Shown: one piece after another, positions 52,228-62,291 of the stretch
How the letters are laid out: every line of letters begins with the position of its first letter
How positions within the stretch are numbered: the first letter of the stretch is position 1
Origin: Lodderomyces elongisporus
Taxonomy: Eukaryota; Ascomycota; Pichiomycetes; Serinales; Debaryomycetaceae
NCBI RefSeq assembly: GCF_030384665.1
Contig: NC_083677.1
Span: 1-64,000 of the forward strand
Direction: 5' to 3'
DNA: 64,000 bases
Translations under genes and position numbers: made by a program
Notes under the pieces: generated by a model
Seen by the model: the letters and a program-made list of their open reading frames with translations, nothing else
Databases searched by the model: none
What the model was told of the DNA's origin: nothing

Positions 52228-54702
52228 TTATTGATAGTCTGGAATGTCCAAATGGAAAAACGGTGTGTTTGTACCAACAGCTGCAAGGTACTGTTCATCG
52301 ATACCTTCTTCCAAATCTTCGTATCCTGCAGCAATTCCAACATAATTATTACTTGATGTCAAGCCATCCTCGTATGTTCCAAATCCAGCATTCAACAACC
52401 CACGACGGATCCAAGGACTCAAGATTCCTGAAAAATGAAACTCAACTTCGCGATCAGCATATGCATTCAATGCTTTCCTTAAATCAACCAATGCCTGGAT
52501 AGATGTGACATCGATTTGTGACACAGTGGAAAAGTCAAAGTGCACAATCCTCAAAACTGGACGAGTGTCTGATTCATGCTTCTCTGGAACATTGTATTTC
52601 CTCAAGAATGGCAAGTTCCATTTCAATGGACCTGGATCATTCCATGGTCTTGATCCAGTATCGTTACTGCTGTATGGCTTTGCCCTCTTTGTAAGTCTCT
52701 TTGCTTCATCGGAAACAATATCAATTTGTCGCGAGGCATTAGGATATGTAAATGATTCAAGTGGTTTGTAAACAAGGACACCAGGTGGGGGTGGTGTGAT
52801 GTTGATGTGTTTGTTGATGTTTTTCTTGTTCAATGGAACCCAACGGGTATGGAACTTGATATGTGGGTTGGTCTTTTGCAATGCAAATGTAGAAGTCTTA
52901 TCCTGTGTTTGTGCGTTAAAGGCTCCATTCTCCTTATTCTTCTTTTCATCGGTGGATCTATAGTTTGAGTTTCCAGACAAGACTTGGTGAATCTCAATGT
53001 CTGAAGAGTTTTCGGATGATTGCTCATACTCTGATAATGCAGCTTGTTCGATAACTGGGTTAACAACTTCGGCAACTTGCACTTTACCCAAAAATAAACC
53101 AGTTGGCAAAGCAATTCTCCATAACAAAACCACAAGGGATGCAGCAATGGCAAAGTAGATACCTGCCTCAATGGTAACAAACACAGTTAAAATCACAGCA
53201 ATCAAAAAGATTCCACAGTCGAGTGGACTAATTCTCCAAAAAGACCACGTGACCTTGTAGTTGGCCAAAAGATCAGACACCGCGTGGATAATCACAGCAG
53301 ACAAAACAGCTTTTGGAATGTAGAAAAAACTTGAAGTGAATGCGTACAAAGCCAACAACACAACAGCACCAGTAAAGATACCAGCCAATGGGGTTCTTAC
53401 ACCACACTTGGCTTTCAAAGCGGATCTGGAAAAGGAACCAGTGGCTGGGTAAGCATTGAAAAAAGTACCAATCAAGTTATTAACACCAATGGCAATAACT
53501 TCTTGATCAGGAACAACCTTATAGTCGTTGACTCTTCCGAAAGATTTCGAAATGGCAATATGCTCCAATAACAAGATAACAGTCGAGACAGGAATCTCAG
53601 ATGCCATAGCACCAACAATACCATCAGGAATGGTCATAACACCAACGTGTCTCAACCCACTAGGAACCTCACCAATAGTCTTGATGGAACCTTTGAAATT
53701 TTTAATGTCGCCCTTGTAAGCAATTTTTTCAGGATGCACAATACCCCATGTGATTGCAGTGGCAACAATAATCACCACGGCGTTTCTCAACTGTTGGAAA
53801 TAAAAGAACCACATCTTGTACCTTGGCCATCTCTTTTGTGCCCAATCAGTACCGAATTTCCAAACATACAAGATAAACAAACAGACCAAGCCAAATGCGG
53901 CATCAACAGTAGAGTGTGGCAAATTCTTCAATGTGTTGATAATCACCATATAAGTCGAGTCTCTTGTGTTGACCAAACTATTGTATCCCATCAACGCAGG
54001 CACCTGACCAGCAATAATGTTGAAGGCAGAACCGGTCATGAATCCCATAACAGCTGGAATGGAGATGAACTCCAAGATGAAACCCAATCTCAAAAGACCA
54101 ATACCGGTGGCAATACCACCACAAATCAAAGCCAAGAATGTGGCAATTTCAGGTGCTGCATATTGATCACCAAATTTACTTTGCACATGAGCAATAACTT
54201 TACCAACTTGCATAGACATAACGGCAACAGGACCAATGGAAACATCTTTACTGGTGGCAAAAAAGGAGTATATAAACACACCAACAAACGAAGAGTATAA
54301 ACCATATTGTGGTTCTAAACCAGCCAACTGAGCATACGACATTGATTGTGGAACCAACACAACACCAACAGTGATACCGGCAACCAAGTCACCGTATAGC
54401 CATTTGTAATTGTAATGCAAGATCCACTGAGCAATAGGGAAAAGCGAAATCAAATAGTGTTTGATAAACTGAAGTGGGTGGGCAAACACATGTTCCAACC
54501 ATTCCTTAACTGTGACTTCTTCTTCGTCATATGCTGGGACATAATAGTTGGAGTGTCCAGCAACATTTTCTGGGTGGTATTCTTGAGATGGTCGCTTAAC
54601 AGAGTGTGCCTCATTGGAAAACTCTGGATATATTTCAGGCACATTTGACTCTGGCCCATTTTGTGAAGTGATGGACTTCACAGCATGAATGAACTCAGAC
54701 AT
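52228..54702 (-). CDS. SUL2: SulP-family sulfate permease (Sul1/Sul2-like)
   Basis: The 824-residue plasma-membrane protein imports sulfate for sulfur assimilation. After a cytosolic N-terminus (~1-85) come about a dozen membrane segments (~95-540). They include the SulP signature LVPQSMSYAQLAGLEPQYGL and SKDVSIGPVAVMSMQVG. The C-terminal STAS domain (~545-800) has a large hydrophilic insert (~575-690) before VLRIVHFDFSTVSQIDVTSIQALVDL. Length and sequence fit Saccharomyces Sul1/Sul2; the symbol follows the common single Candida orthologue and is not certain. The long upstream region contains a palindromic CACGTG box, the Cbf1 site of sulfur genes. Confidence 0.93.
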   Translation of the reverse strand: MSEFIHAVKSITSQNGPESNVPEIYPEFSNEAHSVKRPSQEYHPENVAGHSNYYVPAYDEEEVTVKEWLEHVFAHPLQFIKHYLISLFPIAQWILHYNYKWLYGDLVAGITVGVVLVPQSMSYAQLAGLEPQYGLYSSFVGVFIYSFFATSKDVSIGPVAVMSMQVGKVIAHVQSKFGDQYAAPEIATFLALICGGIATGIGLLRLGFILEFISIPAVMGFMTGSAFNIIAGQVPALMGYNSLVNTRDSTYMVIINTLKNLPHSTVDAAFGLVCLFILYVWKFGTDWAQKRWPRYKMWFFYFQQLRNAVVIIVATAITWGIVHPEKIAYKGDIKNFKGSIKTIGEVPSGLRHVGVMTIPDGIVGAMASEIPVSTVILLLEHIAISKSFGRVNDYKVVPDQEVIAIGVNNLIGTFFNAYPATGSFSRSALKAKCGVRTPLAGIFTGAVVLLALYAFTSSFFYIPKAVLSAVIIHAVSDLLANYKVTWSFWRISPLDCGIFLIAVILTVFVTIEAGIYFAIAASLVVLLWRIALPTGLFLGKVQVAEVVNPVIEQAALSEYEQSSENSSDIEIHQVLSGNSNYRSTDEKKNKENGAFNAQTQDKTSTFALQKTNPHIKFHTRWVPLNKKNINKHINITPPPPGVLVYKPLESFTYPNASRQIDIVSDEAKRLTKRAKPYSSNDTGSRPWNDPGPLKWNLPFLRKYNVPEKHESDTRPVLRIVHFDFSTVSQIDVTSIQALVDLRKALNAYADREVEFHFSGILSPWIRRGLLNAGFGTYEDGLTSSNNYVGIAAGYEDLEEGIDEQYLAAVGTNTPFFHLDIPDYQ

Positions 54703-56931
54703 GATTATTAGTTATTTCTTGTGGATGTTTTTCCTAAAGATAAGAAAAAAAAATAAAAGTAAAGGATTTTAAAAATCTGGGGATGAAGGATTGGAGAATT
54801 GGACCTTAATTTATATTGGATGAAAATAGTTTCTCACAAACGAAACAATGTATCCGTTTTTATTTGTTTAATTACTTTTTTTTCAATATTGGAATTAGCC
54901 CTGTGATTGTTGCAGAATTACGATGAACTTCTTAATTAACTGCACGCCTGACGATGATAATTAGTCAAGTTCTAATCTCCTTGCTATTGTTTTTCAAAGA
55001 ATTAGAAAAAAAAAATGTGGGAAGCAAAGAAGAAGACAAATAAAAAACAACAACAAAAGAACGAATAATGTGTATCAGTGTCTATATGGGCGTGATAATT
55101 TTTTAATTTATTTAAATTATGCCCTGCTTTTGTTGAAGTGTGGATTTGAAATTTAATGTATTTCCAAATAATCAAACAAGATGCAAATCGATATTAATGC
55201 AGCAAATCAAATAATAATAAGGTGAACGCCTGGAGCTCGTAACGATGGATATGCCTGTTGATTTGTCCTTTTATTTCGTTTTCTTTTCTTTTCTTTTCCT
55301 TTCTATTTTTTTTAACCCCTGACACAGTGTGTTTGGGAAGTTATTGGGTCAAAGGAAGGTGTGATGGAAATGTGGATGCGTTTCGTTGATATATGTTTTT
55401 TTTTGCAGCCTTTTCAAGTGCTTGTTTTCACGATCTTTTCTTGTATATTCTTTTTTGGCTGGTTCAAACTATTATCTTGTTAGAACAACAACGACCAAAC
55501 GAATAGAAAAAGGATATATCAATGATATTTATGTGTATTGAAGACCCGGTTCGAAATGAGCAAAACTAAATCAAAAGAAAAATATACGTCTGAAAAAGAA
55601 CAAGGCAAATTGCCAAACTAGTTCATCTTTGCTTTGAAATTAAATTTAAATTTTCATTGCCAATTAATTTAACTTGAAAAGTGTGGCAGTCGATGATACA
55701 ATATATAGGCTGCGAAAAACCACAATTTGTCAACATCACGTGATGTGGTGAACATTTTTTTTCTATTGATTATATCGACGCAACACAATTCATAATAGGC
55801 GCTCTCAGCATTCTTACTAATCAGTTGCTTTCATAACCCATGACTTTCACATCGCTGAGGTCCGATATAGGGACTAGCTTGGGAGGCTAATGTAGTGTGT
55901 TTTTTTTTTCGCATGAGTTCAAGAGTTTCTATTTCATTATTTTCTTTTCTTCTCAATTTTAATTTTTCACAATTTTTTTGGTTTGGTTATGCAAACTGCA
56001 AAGTTTGACCTTACCTTCACATTAAAAAATTTGATCCTTTTAATTTTTTCAATATTACTCTATTCTTCCCCATTTTTTTTCCCCAATTTTGGTTTCCTGT
56101 TTGATAAAAGAAGATCTTACTTCTCCGCCTTTTGATACAAATCGTTTTTATTTGTTTAGTTTGAAAGATGACGCCTCAGAAACTGTGTATCTGCAGTGGT
56201 TTATTCATAATTCATGGTCTTTGCCCCATATATCTTTGTAGATTTTATTTTCCAAACTTGTAGCCACTTTCCTCAAAGCCTTTTCTTTCTTTTTATTTTT
56301 TTCTGTTTTATTTTTATTATTATTATTATTTTCTTTTGCTTTGTGAAGTCTTACGTCACTTTTAATTTTTGGTTGCAATTTCGCAGAAATTCGCAGGAAG
56401 GTACGTATGAGTGTATGATTAGGTGTATGTGCCTGATTTTTTCTTTTCTCAAGAAAAAAAAATTATAGAGAAAAATATAAGAACAAGAAATATAAAATTT
56501 GTTAATTCTCAAGAAAATTATTTTGAACCAATTGTAAATTCAAAGTGCCAATGATGACATGATTAGTGGAGAAAGCTTAATTATAATGATTTCTCAACTA
56601 CTGCTACAAGATGCAATTTTTTTTTTTCAATAAGTAACCAGTCGCGTGAACTGGCAATAGACCACATGAATTGTAGAGAAGAAAATTGTGTTTTCATTTC
56701 CTTCTTTTTCTATATACATCCAAAGCCTTTCTCGACAAGCATTGAAAAATACTGAAAAAAAAGGAAATTTACCTAAAAGTTTACAAGAAGAAGATAAAAG
56801 AGAAAGGCACGACGTTCTTTTTCTTTTTCCTCTTATTTTTATGTTCTTCTTGTTCCTATTCCCTTTTAATATTAACTAAAATTATTGTCTATTCTCAAAT
56901 TTATCAAATTTATCAACTTTATCTAAATACC
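54703..56931. other. Long upstream region of the sulfate permease gene
   Basis: At 2229 bases this is the largest gene-free gap outside the transposon. It contains C/T and poly-T tracts, a CCCCTG stress-element-like site near 55316, the palindromic CACGTG box at 55737 and AAACTGTG at about 56178 (similar to a Met31/32 site). The short open frames (for example 56214-56468) are T-rich and not convincing. It may hold distal regulatory sites or an unrecognised non-coding RNA. Confidence 0.5.
55733..55746. promoter_or_regulatory. 14-nt palindrome with a Cbf1 box
   Basis: ACATCACGTGATGT is a perfect palindrome centred on CACGTG, with the preferred TCACGTGA context of Cbf1. It lies about 1.03 kb upstream of the sulfate permease ATG. 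TGTGGC at about 55682-55687 resembles the core of a Met31/32 site. Regulation by sulfur limitation is inferred. Confidence 0.5.
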
Positions 56932-59169
56932 TTAAGCTGCTGTAACATTTCCGGCTTTCAAATTCTCGGCTTCAATTTCGTCAACCATTTGTCTATATTT
57001 CCGCTGACTATAACATTGCTCCAAGAAAATCTTGTACTTACCATCCAACAATTTTCTGTCTGGATCATTCTTGGGTCTAGGATTGATAACCTTACCTGGT
57101 CCAGTCATTTGTGTCATGGTTTTCCACAACAAGGCACCGGGATTACTCTTGTCCAATTCACTAGGTTTCTTTGTACTTGACAATGGTTTGATTCCCATAC
57201 TAGCCAACTTCTTGGACAAACTCTTTTGCGTGTCTTGCTTGGAGCCAAAAGACAATTTTCCTTCATCTTCTGAATCATCCTCGCTTTCTACTGCAGATTG
57301 TTTTTGTTGTTGAACAGGCTGGTTAAAGTAATCAACATTGCCATCGCCGCCTTGTAAACCGGAATGTTGGTGTGAGTATGCAATTCTGGCCAAGTCGATT
57401 GCCGAAGTTGCAGTTGGTGCAGTATATGGCGATGGTGGAATTATATCGCCACTCTCTGCGCCAGCATTTTGCAAATTCAACTCAGACTTTTTCTTCAACA
57501 CTTTTGATCTGCTACAGTTTTCACGGTCTTGACTGTACTCTTCAACAGAATCTGCACTAGCAACAGCACCAAGGATAGCTGAACCAAACACGACTGCAGC
57601 ATCAATATATCTTGGAATAACAATTGGTAAACCAGTACAGTCAGCCAATAATCTCATCAACAATCCATTACGGCACTGGCCACCACTCATAAAGATACAA
57701 TAGATCTTGTGACCTGCTTCTTCCATATGCTCAACAATCTGTCTCGTTTGCTGTGCAATAAACTCACAAGCACCGAAATAGTTAATTGCAAGATCACCAA
57801 GTGAATTATCCAATGACTCACCAATTATACTGGCCTTCATGTTTGGATCAGCTATTGGGGACCTGTTTCCGTGGAAATCACCATAAAAGAACAAGTGCTT
57901 GGCAAGGGATACAACCGACCTCTCCTTTTTGTCCCTAACCATATGCTCCAATGTAGAGTTCAAATAGTCAAATTTAGAAATGTTTGATTGGTCAGCCAAT
58001 CTCAACAACTCTTGATTGGCTGGGTGAATACTCAACACATGTGCCAACAATTGACCAGTAATTGATTGACCACCTTCGGCTAACCAGTAACCTTCAGCCA
58101 TGACATTTTTGTATGGACCCCAAACACCTTTAACAAAGCATGGCTCTTTGGTCATGGCAATATGACAAGTCGAGGTACCGGCAACGGCAGCTAATCTACC
58201 ACAAGAGTCACCAATCGTACCATCGGTTCTCTCGTCAAGCAAGGCTGGAACATCGGCCTTGGCGGCGACTGTTCCGACCCAACCAGCGTAAGCGTCAATG
58301 ACTGGAGAACCAACAATACATTCAGTCGATAATCCCAATTCCTCTGCAGCTTTTTCGGTTAATTTTCCAACATTGTCACCTGCGGTCAAATATGTACCAT
58401 TTTTACCAGGAATACCACCAAGTCTTTCGAAATCATTTTCAACAAGTTCTGGCATATCAATTGATAACAAAAATGGCTCAGACCATCCGGTTTCAGAACC
58501 ATCGACACCAAGAGGAACAAAACCTTGCTTACAGACAACTGAACAGTAAGATCTTGTCTCCTTGCTAGTAGCCTTGTGTACTAAATAATCGGCCAAGTCG
58601 TAAAATTTACAATCCTTGATTCCGCCTGGCTTGTGGTGTTTCAACCATTTCATCTTGGGCAACTCCATCTCAATTGACATTTGGCCACCAACATACTTGA
58701 GACACTTGTCACCAGTAGCGTTAATAGCCTTGGTCTCTTCCTCGGCTCTGTGGTCCATCCACAAGATGATATTCTCGGTGTTATCGCTCCAGTCTGGACC
58801 CACGGATTCGGGCTCATCAGTAGATTGAGACACAGCCACCAATGAACAAGTGGCATCGAAACCGATACCAAAGACATGGTGTGGGTCTACGCCAGAGTCT
58901 CTAAGACAGCTCTTGACACAGAAACAAATGGCGTTCCATATTTCAGTCGAGTTTTGAGTAATAAAGTTGGCTTTCAATTCGTGTCTTGAGATTGGTTTTT
59001 CAGAAAGCCCCAAAATAATACCATTGGTATCAATAAGACATGCTCTTGCAGAACCGGTACCTACATCAACACCAACATAGTAAATATCAGGTTGAGCAGG
59101 GGGCAATTGTGCGAAAAAAGACGATTGTCTCCTATTTGCGAGACTAATGTTTGACTTTGAAGCAACCAT
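56932..59169 (-). CDS. FGGY-family D-ribulokinase (YDR109C-like)
   Basis: The 745-residue sugar kinase belongs to the FGGY family and matches Saccharomyces YDR109C and human FGGY, which phosphorylate D-ribulose, probably as metabolite repair. N-terminal ATPase fold: YVGVDVGTGSARACLID (~31-47), WMDHRAEEE (~136-144), and a GGQMSIEMELPKMKWL segment (~161-176). The middle holds AGTSTCHIAM (~329-338). The second ATPase half has the FGGY adenosine signature FMSGGQCRNGLLMRLLADC (~493-511) and the DAAVVFGSAILGA end (~525-537). The C-terminal ~190 residues are an unusual low-complexity, Ser/Gln/Glu-rich linker followed by a conserved-looking tail (LYKIFLEQCYSQRKYR) that resembles the end of YDR109C. 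No symbol is firmly established. Confidence 0.92.
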   Translation of the reverse strand: MVASKSNISLANRRQSSFFAQLPPAQPDIYYVGVDVGTGSARACLIDTNGIILGLSEKPISRHELKANFITQNSTEIWNAICFCVKSCLRDSGVDPHHVFGIGFDATCSLVAVSQSTDEPESVGPDWSDNTENIILWMDHRAEEETKAINATGDKCLKYVGGQMSIEMELPKMKWLKHHKPGGIKDCKFYDLADYLVHKATSKETRSYCSVVCKQGFVPLGVDGSETGWSEPFLLSIDMPELVENDFERLGGIPGKNGTYLTAGDNVGKLTEKAAEELGLSTECIVGSPVIDAYAGWVGTVAAKADVPALLDERTDGTIGDSCGRLAAVAGTSTCHIAMTKEPCFVKGVWGPYKNVMAEGYWLAEGGQSITGQLLAHVLSIHPANQELLRLADQSNISKFDYLNSTLEHMVRDKKERSVVSLAKHLFFYGDFHGNRSPIADPNMKASIIGESLDNSLGDLAINYFGACEFIAQQTRQIVEHMEEAGHKIYCIFMSGGQCRNGLLMRLLADCTGLPIVIPRYIDAAVVFGSAILGAVASADSVEEYSQDRENCSRSKVLKKKSELNLQNAGAESGDIIPPSPYTAPTATSAIDLARIAYSHQHSGLQGGDGNVDYFNQPVQQQKQSAVESEDDSEDEGKLSFGSKQDTQKSLSKKLASMGIKPLSSTKKPSELDKSNPGALLWKTMTQMTGPGKVINPRPKNDPDRKLLDGKYKIFLEQCYSQRKYRQMVDEIEAENLKAGNVTAA

Positions 59170-60451
59170 TGTAAATTATTCTGTTCTATAATAAAGTCTT
59201 CTTAATTTTTATATCTTTTATCTTTTGCAATTGAATGTGAATAATGCTGTTATCAATTGAGTAAGGGCTATGGAGGGTAAAGGGGGTGATAGTAATTAAA
59301 TAGATGATTGAAGCAAAAGAAAGATGGAAAGTTGGAGCAAAAGGGGAAAAGAAAAGGAAAGAAAGAAAGGAAAAGAAAAGAGAAAAAAAGACTTCTATAT
59401 GAATGTAGCTCTTTTAATTTTTAATTTTTTGGAAAGTTGTTGAAATATATTAGTTGCGGTGTATCTATCTATCTTTCTATCTTTCTACTTTTCTTTCTCT
59501 TTCTCTCTCTCTTTCTCTCTCTATTTAGGGTGCACATTAAGTCCGGTTATGTGGGGTTTGGTCATAGTTTCGGAGGAACATAAGCAACGGAGCAACTATG
59601 ACGGAGCCAATTTTTGTGCGCTCACTATCTTTCACAACAATTTTTGCTAATTTATTTTTTTATACTTCTCTAAGAGCAAGTTGGGTGCCGCTAAAGAGAA
59701 TAGTAACATCGAATTGAAAAGAATCGGCTATTAAGCAATGGTTACTCTGATACACTTAGTCAGGTAATCGCCGACCATAGTAGAAACAACATGCTTTAAT
59801 AATAACATGCTAAGATACAAAATACACAACTTCTAATGTCTCTTTGAAATTAACTCCTTACAATTTCCAATCGTCATCTTTATTATTTTTAACATTCACC
59901 CCTCGTTTTTGCTCATATAGTATAGTCTAGAATCATTTCTGTGTCATGATATCATAAGTAGTGTATTGCTCAAAATTATAGTTGTAGTAGAGAATATTAA
60001 TTTTAAAATAGTCAAAAAAAAATTTAAATAATTTAATAATTTAATAATTTAATAAAGCAAAGAAACACGTGATTAGATTTAACTAATGGAGATGGTCCAA
60101 AATAGTCTACAATGTATTGAAATTACCTACTAGTTTTGCAACATCCATTTACATTATATCGTATATACCCAAACTCTTCCTTCTATTACACCCACACTTA
60201 AAAAACAAAAACAACTCTAATCATTTTCTTTTCCTCTCTTTTCTTTCGTATTACCTCATTAAACTTACCACCAAACCAAAAAGAAAATAGTAATAATAAT
60301 AATAATTTCAGCACTAATACAATCATGGTTTGATACCGAAATGAACTCATTAATCATTAATTAGATAGAAATAAAAAAAAAATAACATCAACACATTATC
60401 GCATGCAGAATATTGGCCCGAGCCAATTCGCAAAGCAACAGAAAATCAATT
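59170..60451. other. Ribulokinase promoter and BUR6 3' flank
   Basis: The 1282 bases have no gene. GAAAG/AAAG runs (59330-59385), TCTTTCTCTC runs (59466-59522), a CACGTG box at 60066-60071 and a thrice-repeated AATTTAAT at about 60024-60053 are present. Confidence 0.5.
60024..60053. repeat. AATTTAATA-type short tandem repeat
   Basis: A 9-bp unit around AATTTAATA repeats at least three times in the spacer after BUR6. Confidence 0.7.
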
Positions 60452-61162
60452 CTAATTCTTCAATGACGGATATTTTTCAACTGCTTCCATCAAAAAGTCA
60501 AATTGCTCTGTGTTTTCAATGGCCAGTTTGACATGAGAAGCAGTTATACGCTTTACACCTTGCTTCTTCGCCTGGCTCACACTGACCTCGACCAAATTGG
60601 CCATGAATATCTCTAATGCTCTCCCTACAACCACAGGAGTGGCTTGTGCTACTTTTCCAATTTCTTCGTCGCTCTGCATAATCTTCTTGATCCTTGCAGC
60701 TGGGAAATGTGTCTTGATACGTTCAAAACTCTGCAAGATCCTTTCCGATGAGACTTGGTCTGTTGTTGTTATAGCGTTGTTAGTTGAAGCTTGATCATAT
60801 TCGGTGGCAGTTCCTATATTTTCATCTTCGGGTGATTGCAGTGTCTCAACCGTATTGGCTTGTTGTTGTTGTTGTTGTTGCTGGTGGTGCTGAATGGGTG
60901 GCTGCTGTGTATATGTATTGTAGTTGTAATTGTAATTTGGTAGCAGCAGTGGCGGCAGCTGGGTAATGTTGTTTATAGATGCGACATTCTGGTTATTGTA
61001 GGAAACATCACTTCCAGTATCTATCAAGTTGCTAATGCTAGCCTTGTTCCTACCACTTAAATAGCTACTTCCTCCAGGATTATTACTGCTGTTGCTATTA
61101 CCATTATGCTGGTAACCTATAGAGTTGTTATCGTAATTCATCAAATGTCTTAAATTAGACAT
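60452..61162 (-). CDS. BUR6: NC2 alpha (Bur6) histone-fold transcription regulator
   Basis: Bur6 pairs with Ncb2 to form NC2, which clamps TBP on promoter DNA and represses or redistributes TBP. The histone fold occupies the last ~95 residues (~145-236), with HFPAARIKKIMQSDEEIGKVAQATPVVVGRALEIF and a final IENTEQFDFLMEAV helix, strongly matching NC2 alpha. The preceding ~140 residues are Asn/Gln/Ser-rich low complexity with a pure Gln run (~92-99). At 236 residues it is longer than Saccharomyces Bur6 (142), entirely because of this N-terminal extension. The ATG at 61162 is used; the next, at 61141, would remove only seven residues. Confidence 0.95.
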   Translation of the reverse strand: MSNLRHLMNYDNNSIGYQHNGNSNSSNNPGGSSYLSGRNKASISNLIDTGSDVSYNNQNVASINNITQLPPLLLPNYNYNYNTYTQQPPIQHHQQQQQQQQANTVETLQSPEDENIGTATEYDQASTNNAITTTDQVSSERILQSFERIKTHFPAARIKKIMQSDEEIGKVAQATPVVVGRALEIFMANLVEVSVSQAKKQGVKRITASHVKLAIENTEQFDFLMEAVEKYPSLKN

Positions 61163-61174
61163 TTCAGTTCAAAA

Positions 61175-61226
61175 TGTGTGTGTGTGTATGTGTGTCTGTG
61201 TGTATGTGTGTCTGTGTGTATGTGTT
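61175..61226. repeat. TG-rich 20-bp tandem repeat
   Basis: The unit TGTGTATGTGTGTCTGTG repeats about two and a half times just upstream of BUR6, probably in its leader or core promoter. Confidence 0.8.
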
Positions 61227-61547
61227 TATACTGAAAATAGCGGTGTATACAGTAGTATATAGTAGTGCGCTCGTGGATAAATATGGTTAAGTTTAAAAAG
61301 AGAATTCTGGGTTGGTCAGAAACTGGGGGGAGGAGAGAAAAAAAAAAGAGAGAAAGGGAGGGTGTGTATGTGAGAGAGAGAGAAGAATAAATGTATTTAT
61401 ATTTATATATGGAAGACATTTCCTGATTATTGAGACTTCAGAGTTCAGTGAACAGCGCGATGCGATTCTCAAAGTATATTTAAAAAATAAAAAAAAAACA
61501 AATAATAATAATTATAAGGAAAAAAAAAACACTTATACATATACATA

Positions 61548-61581
61548 CAGAGAGACAGAGAGACAGAGAGACAGAGAGACA
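61548..61581. repeat. AGAGAGAC 8-bp microsatellite
   Basis: Four exact tandem copies of an 8-bp purine-rich unit. Confidence 0.85.
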
Positions 61582-62291
61582 CGTATACATTGCTTTGAAG
61601 TAATGACTGTCTGATTTTTTAATATTATTTTGTTCTCTATACTTCAATTATGCGTTACTCTAATAATAAATATTAAACATTAAATTTGTTTTCTATTTTT
61701 TTTATTTTATTTTTATTTTTATTTTTTTTAATTTTTGCTCTCACTTTCCGTACTTTTCCTATCCGTTTGTTGCTTCCTCTTGCTTTCCATTCTCCTCATT
61801 ATGCAAATTTTTCTGCTTTTTTTATTTTCTTTTTTTTTTTGTCTTCACCACTGTCTGAATTTCATATAGGAGTTTGAAAGTATAAACAACACAAGCGAAG
61901 CGTAGACAATACGCAGACACAAAACAAAACAGAATAAAAAAAACTTAAAAGCAACAAAATTTAGGGGCATCGCAAGAACAAAATAGATCCATACATACGC
62001 AATAAAAATAAATTCAGAGATGAGCAGTCCCACTTATTTATTGTGTTGTTATACACGACTAAGGACCATGAAGAACAGACATTTTTCCTTCTTAGCTATT
62101 ACTTATTTGTTTCAGTATATAAGAGCTTTCAAAATGAACTGCTGGAAAAGAAGTAAAATATACAGACACAGAAATAGAAACAGACACAGACACGAATTAT
62201 CAAAAAAAAAAAAAGAAAAAATTATGCATCTATTATAATCGTAATCACAACATTAATATCATCACCACCTTCTTCCTCATAAGCATGTACA

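Larger units (their letters stand above)
61163..62291. other. BUR6 promoter and SEN2 3' flank
   Basis: The 1129 bases have no supported gene. Tandem TG-rich units (about 61175-61226) lie within 65 bp of the BUR6 ATG. GAGA tracts (61370-61382), AGAGAGAC repeats (61548-61581) and poly-T (61688-61735, 61818-61842) follow. ATGs here open only short biased frames. Confidence 0.5.

Noticed and set aside
56177..56184. AAACTGTG as a Met31/32 site
   Set aside because: It is incomplete (the consensus continues GG) and about 1.5 kb from the gene; kept only as a remark.
56214..56468. 84-residue open frame in the sulfate permease upstream gap
   Set aside because: It is composed mostly of Phe and Ile codons from T-rich DNA, with no recognisable signal.
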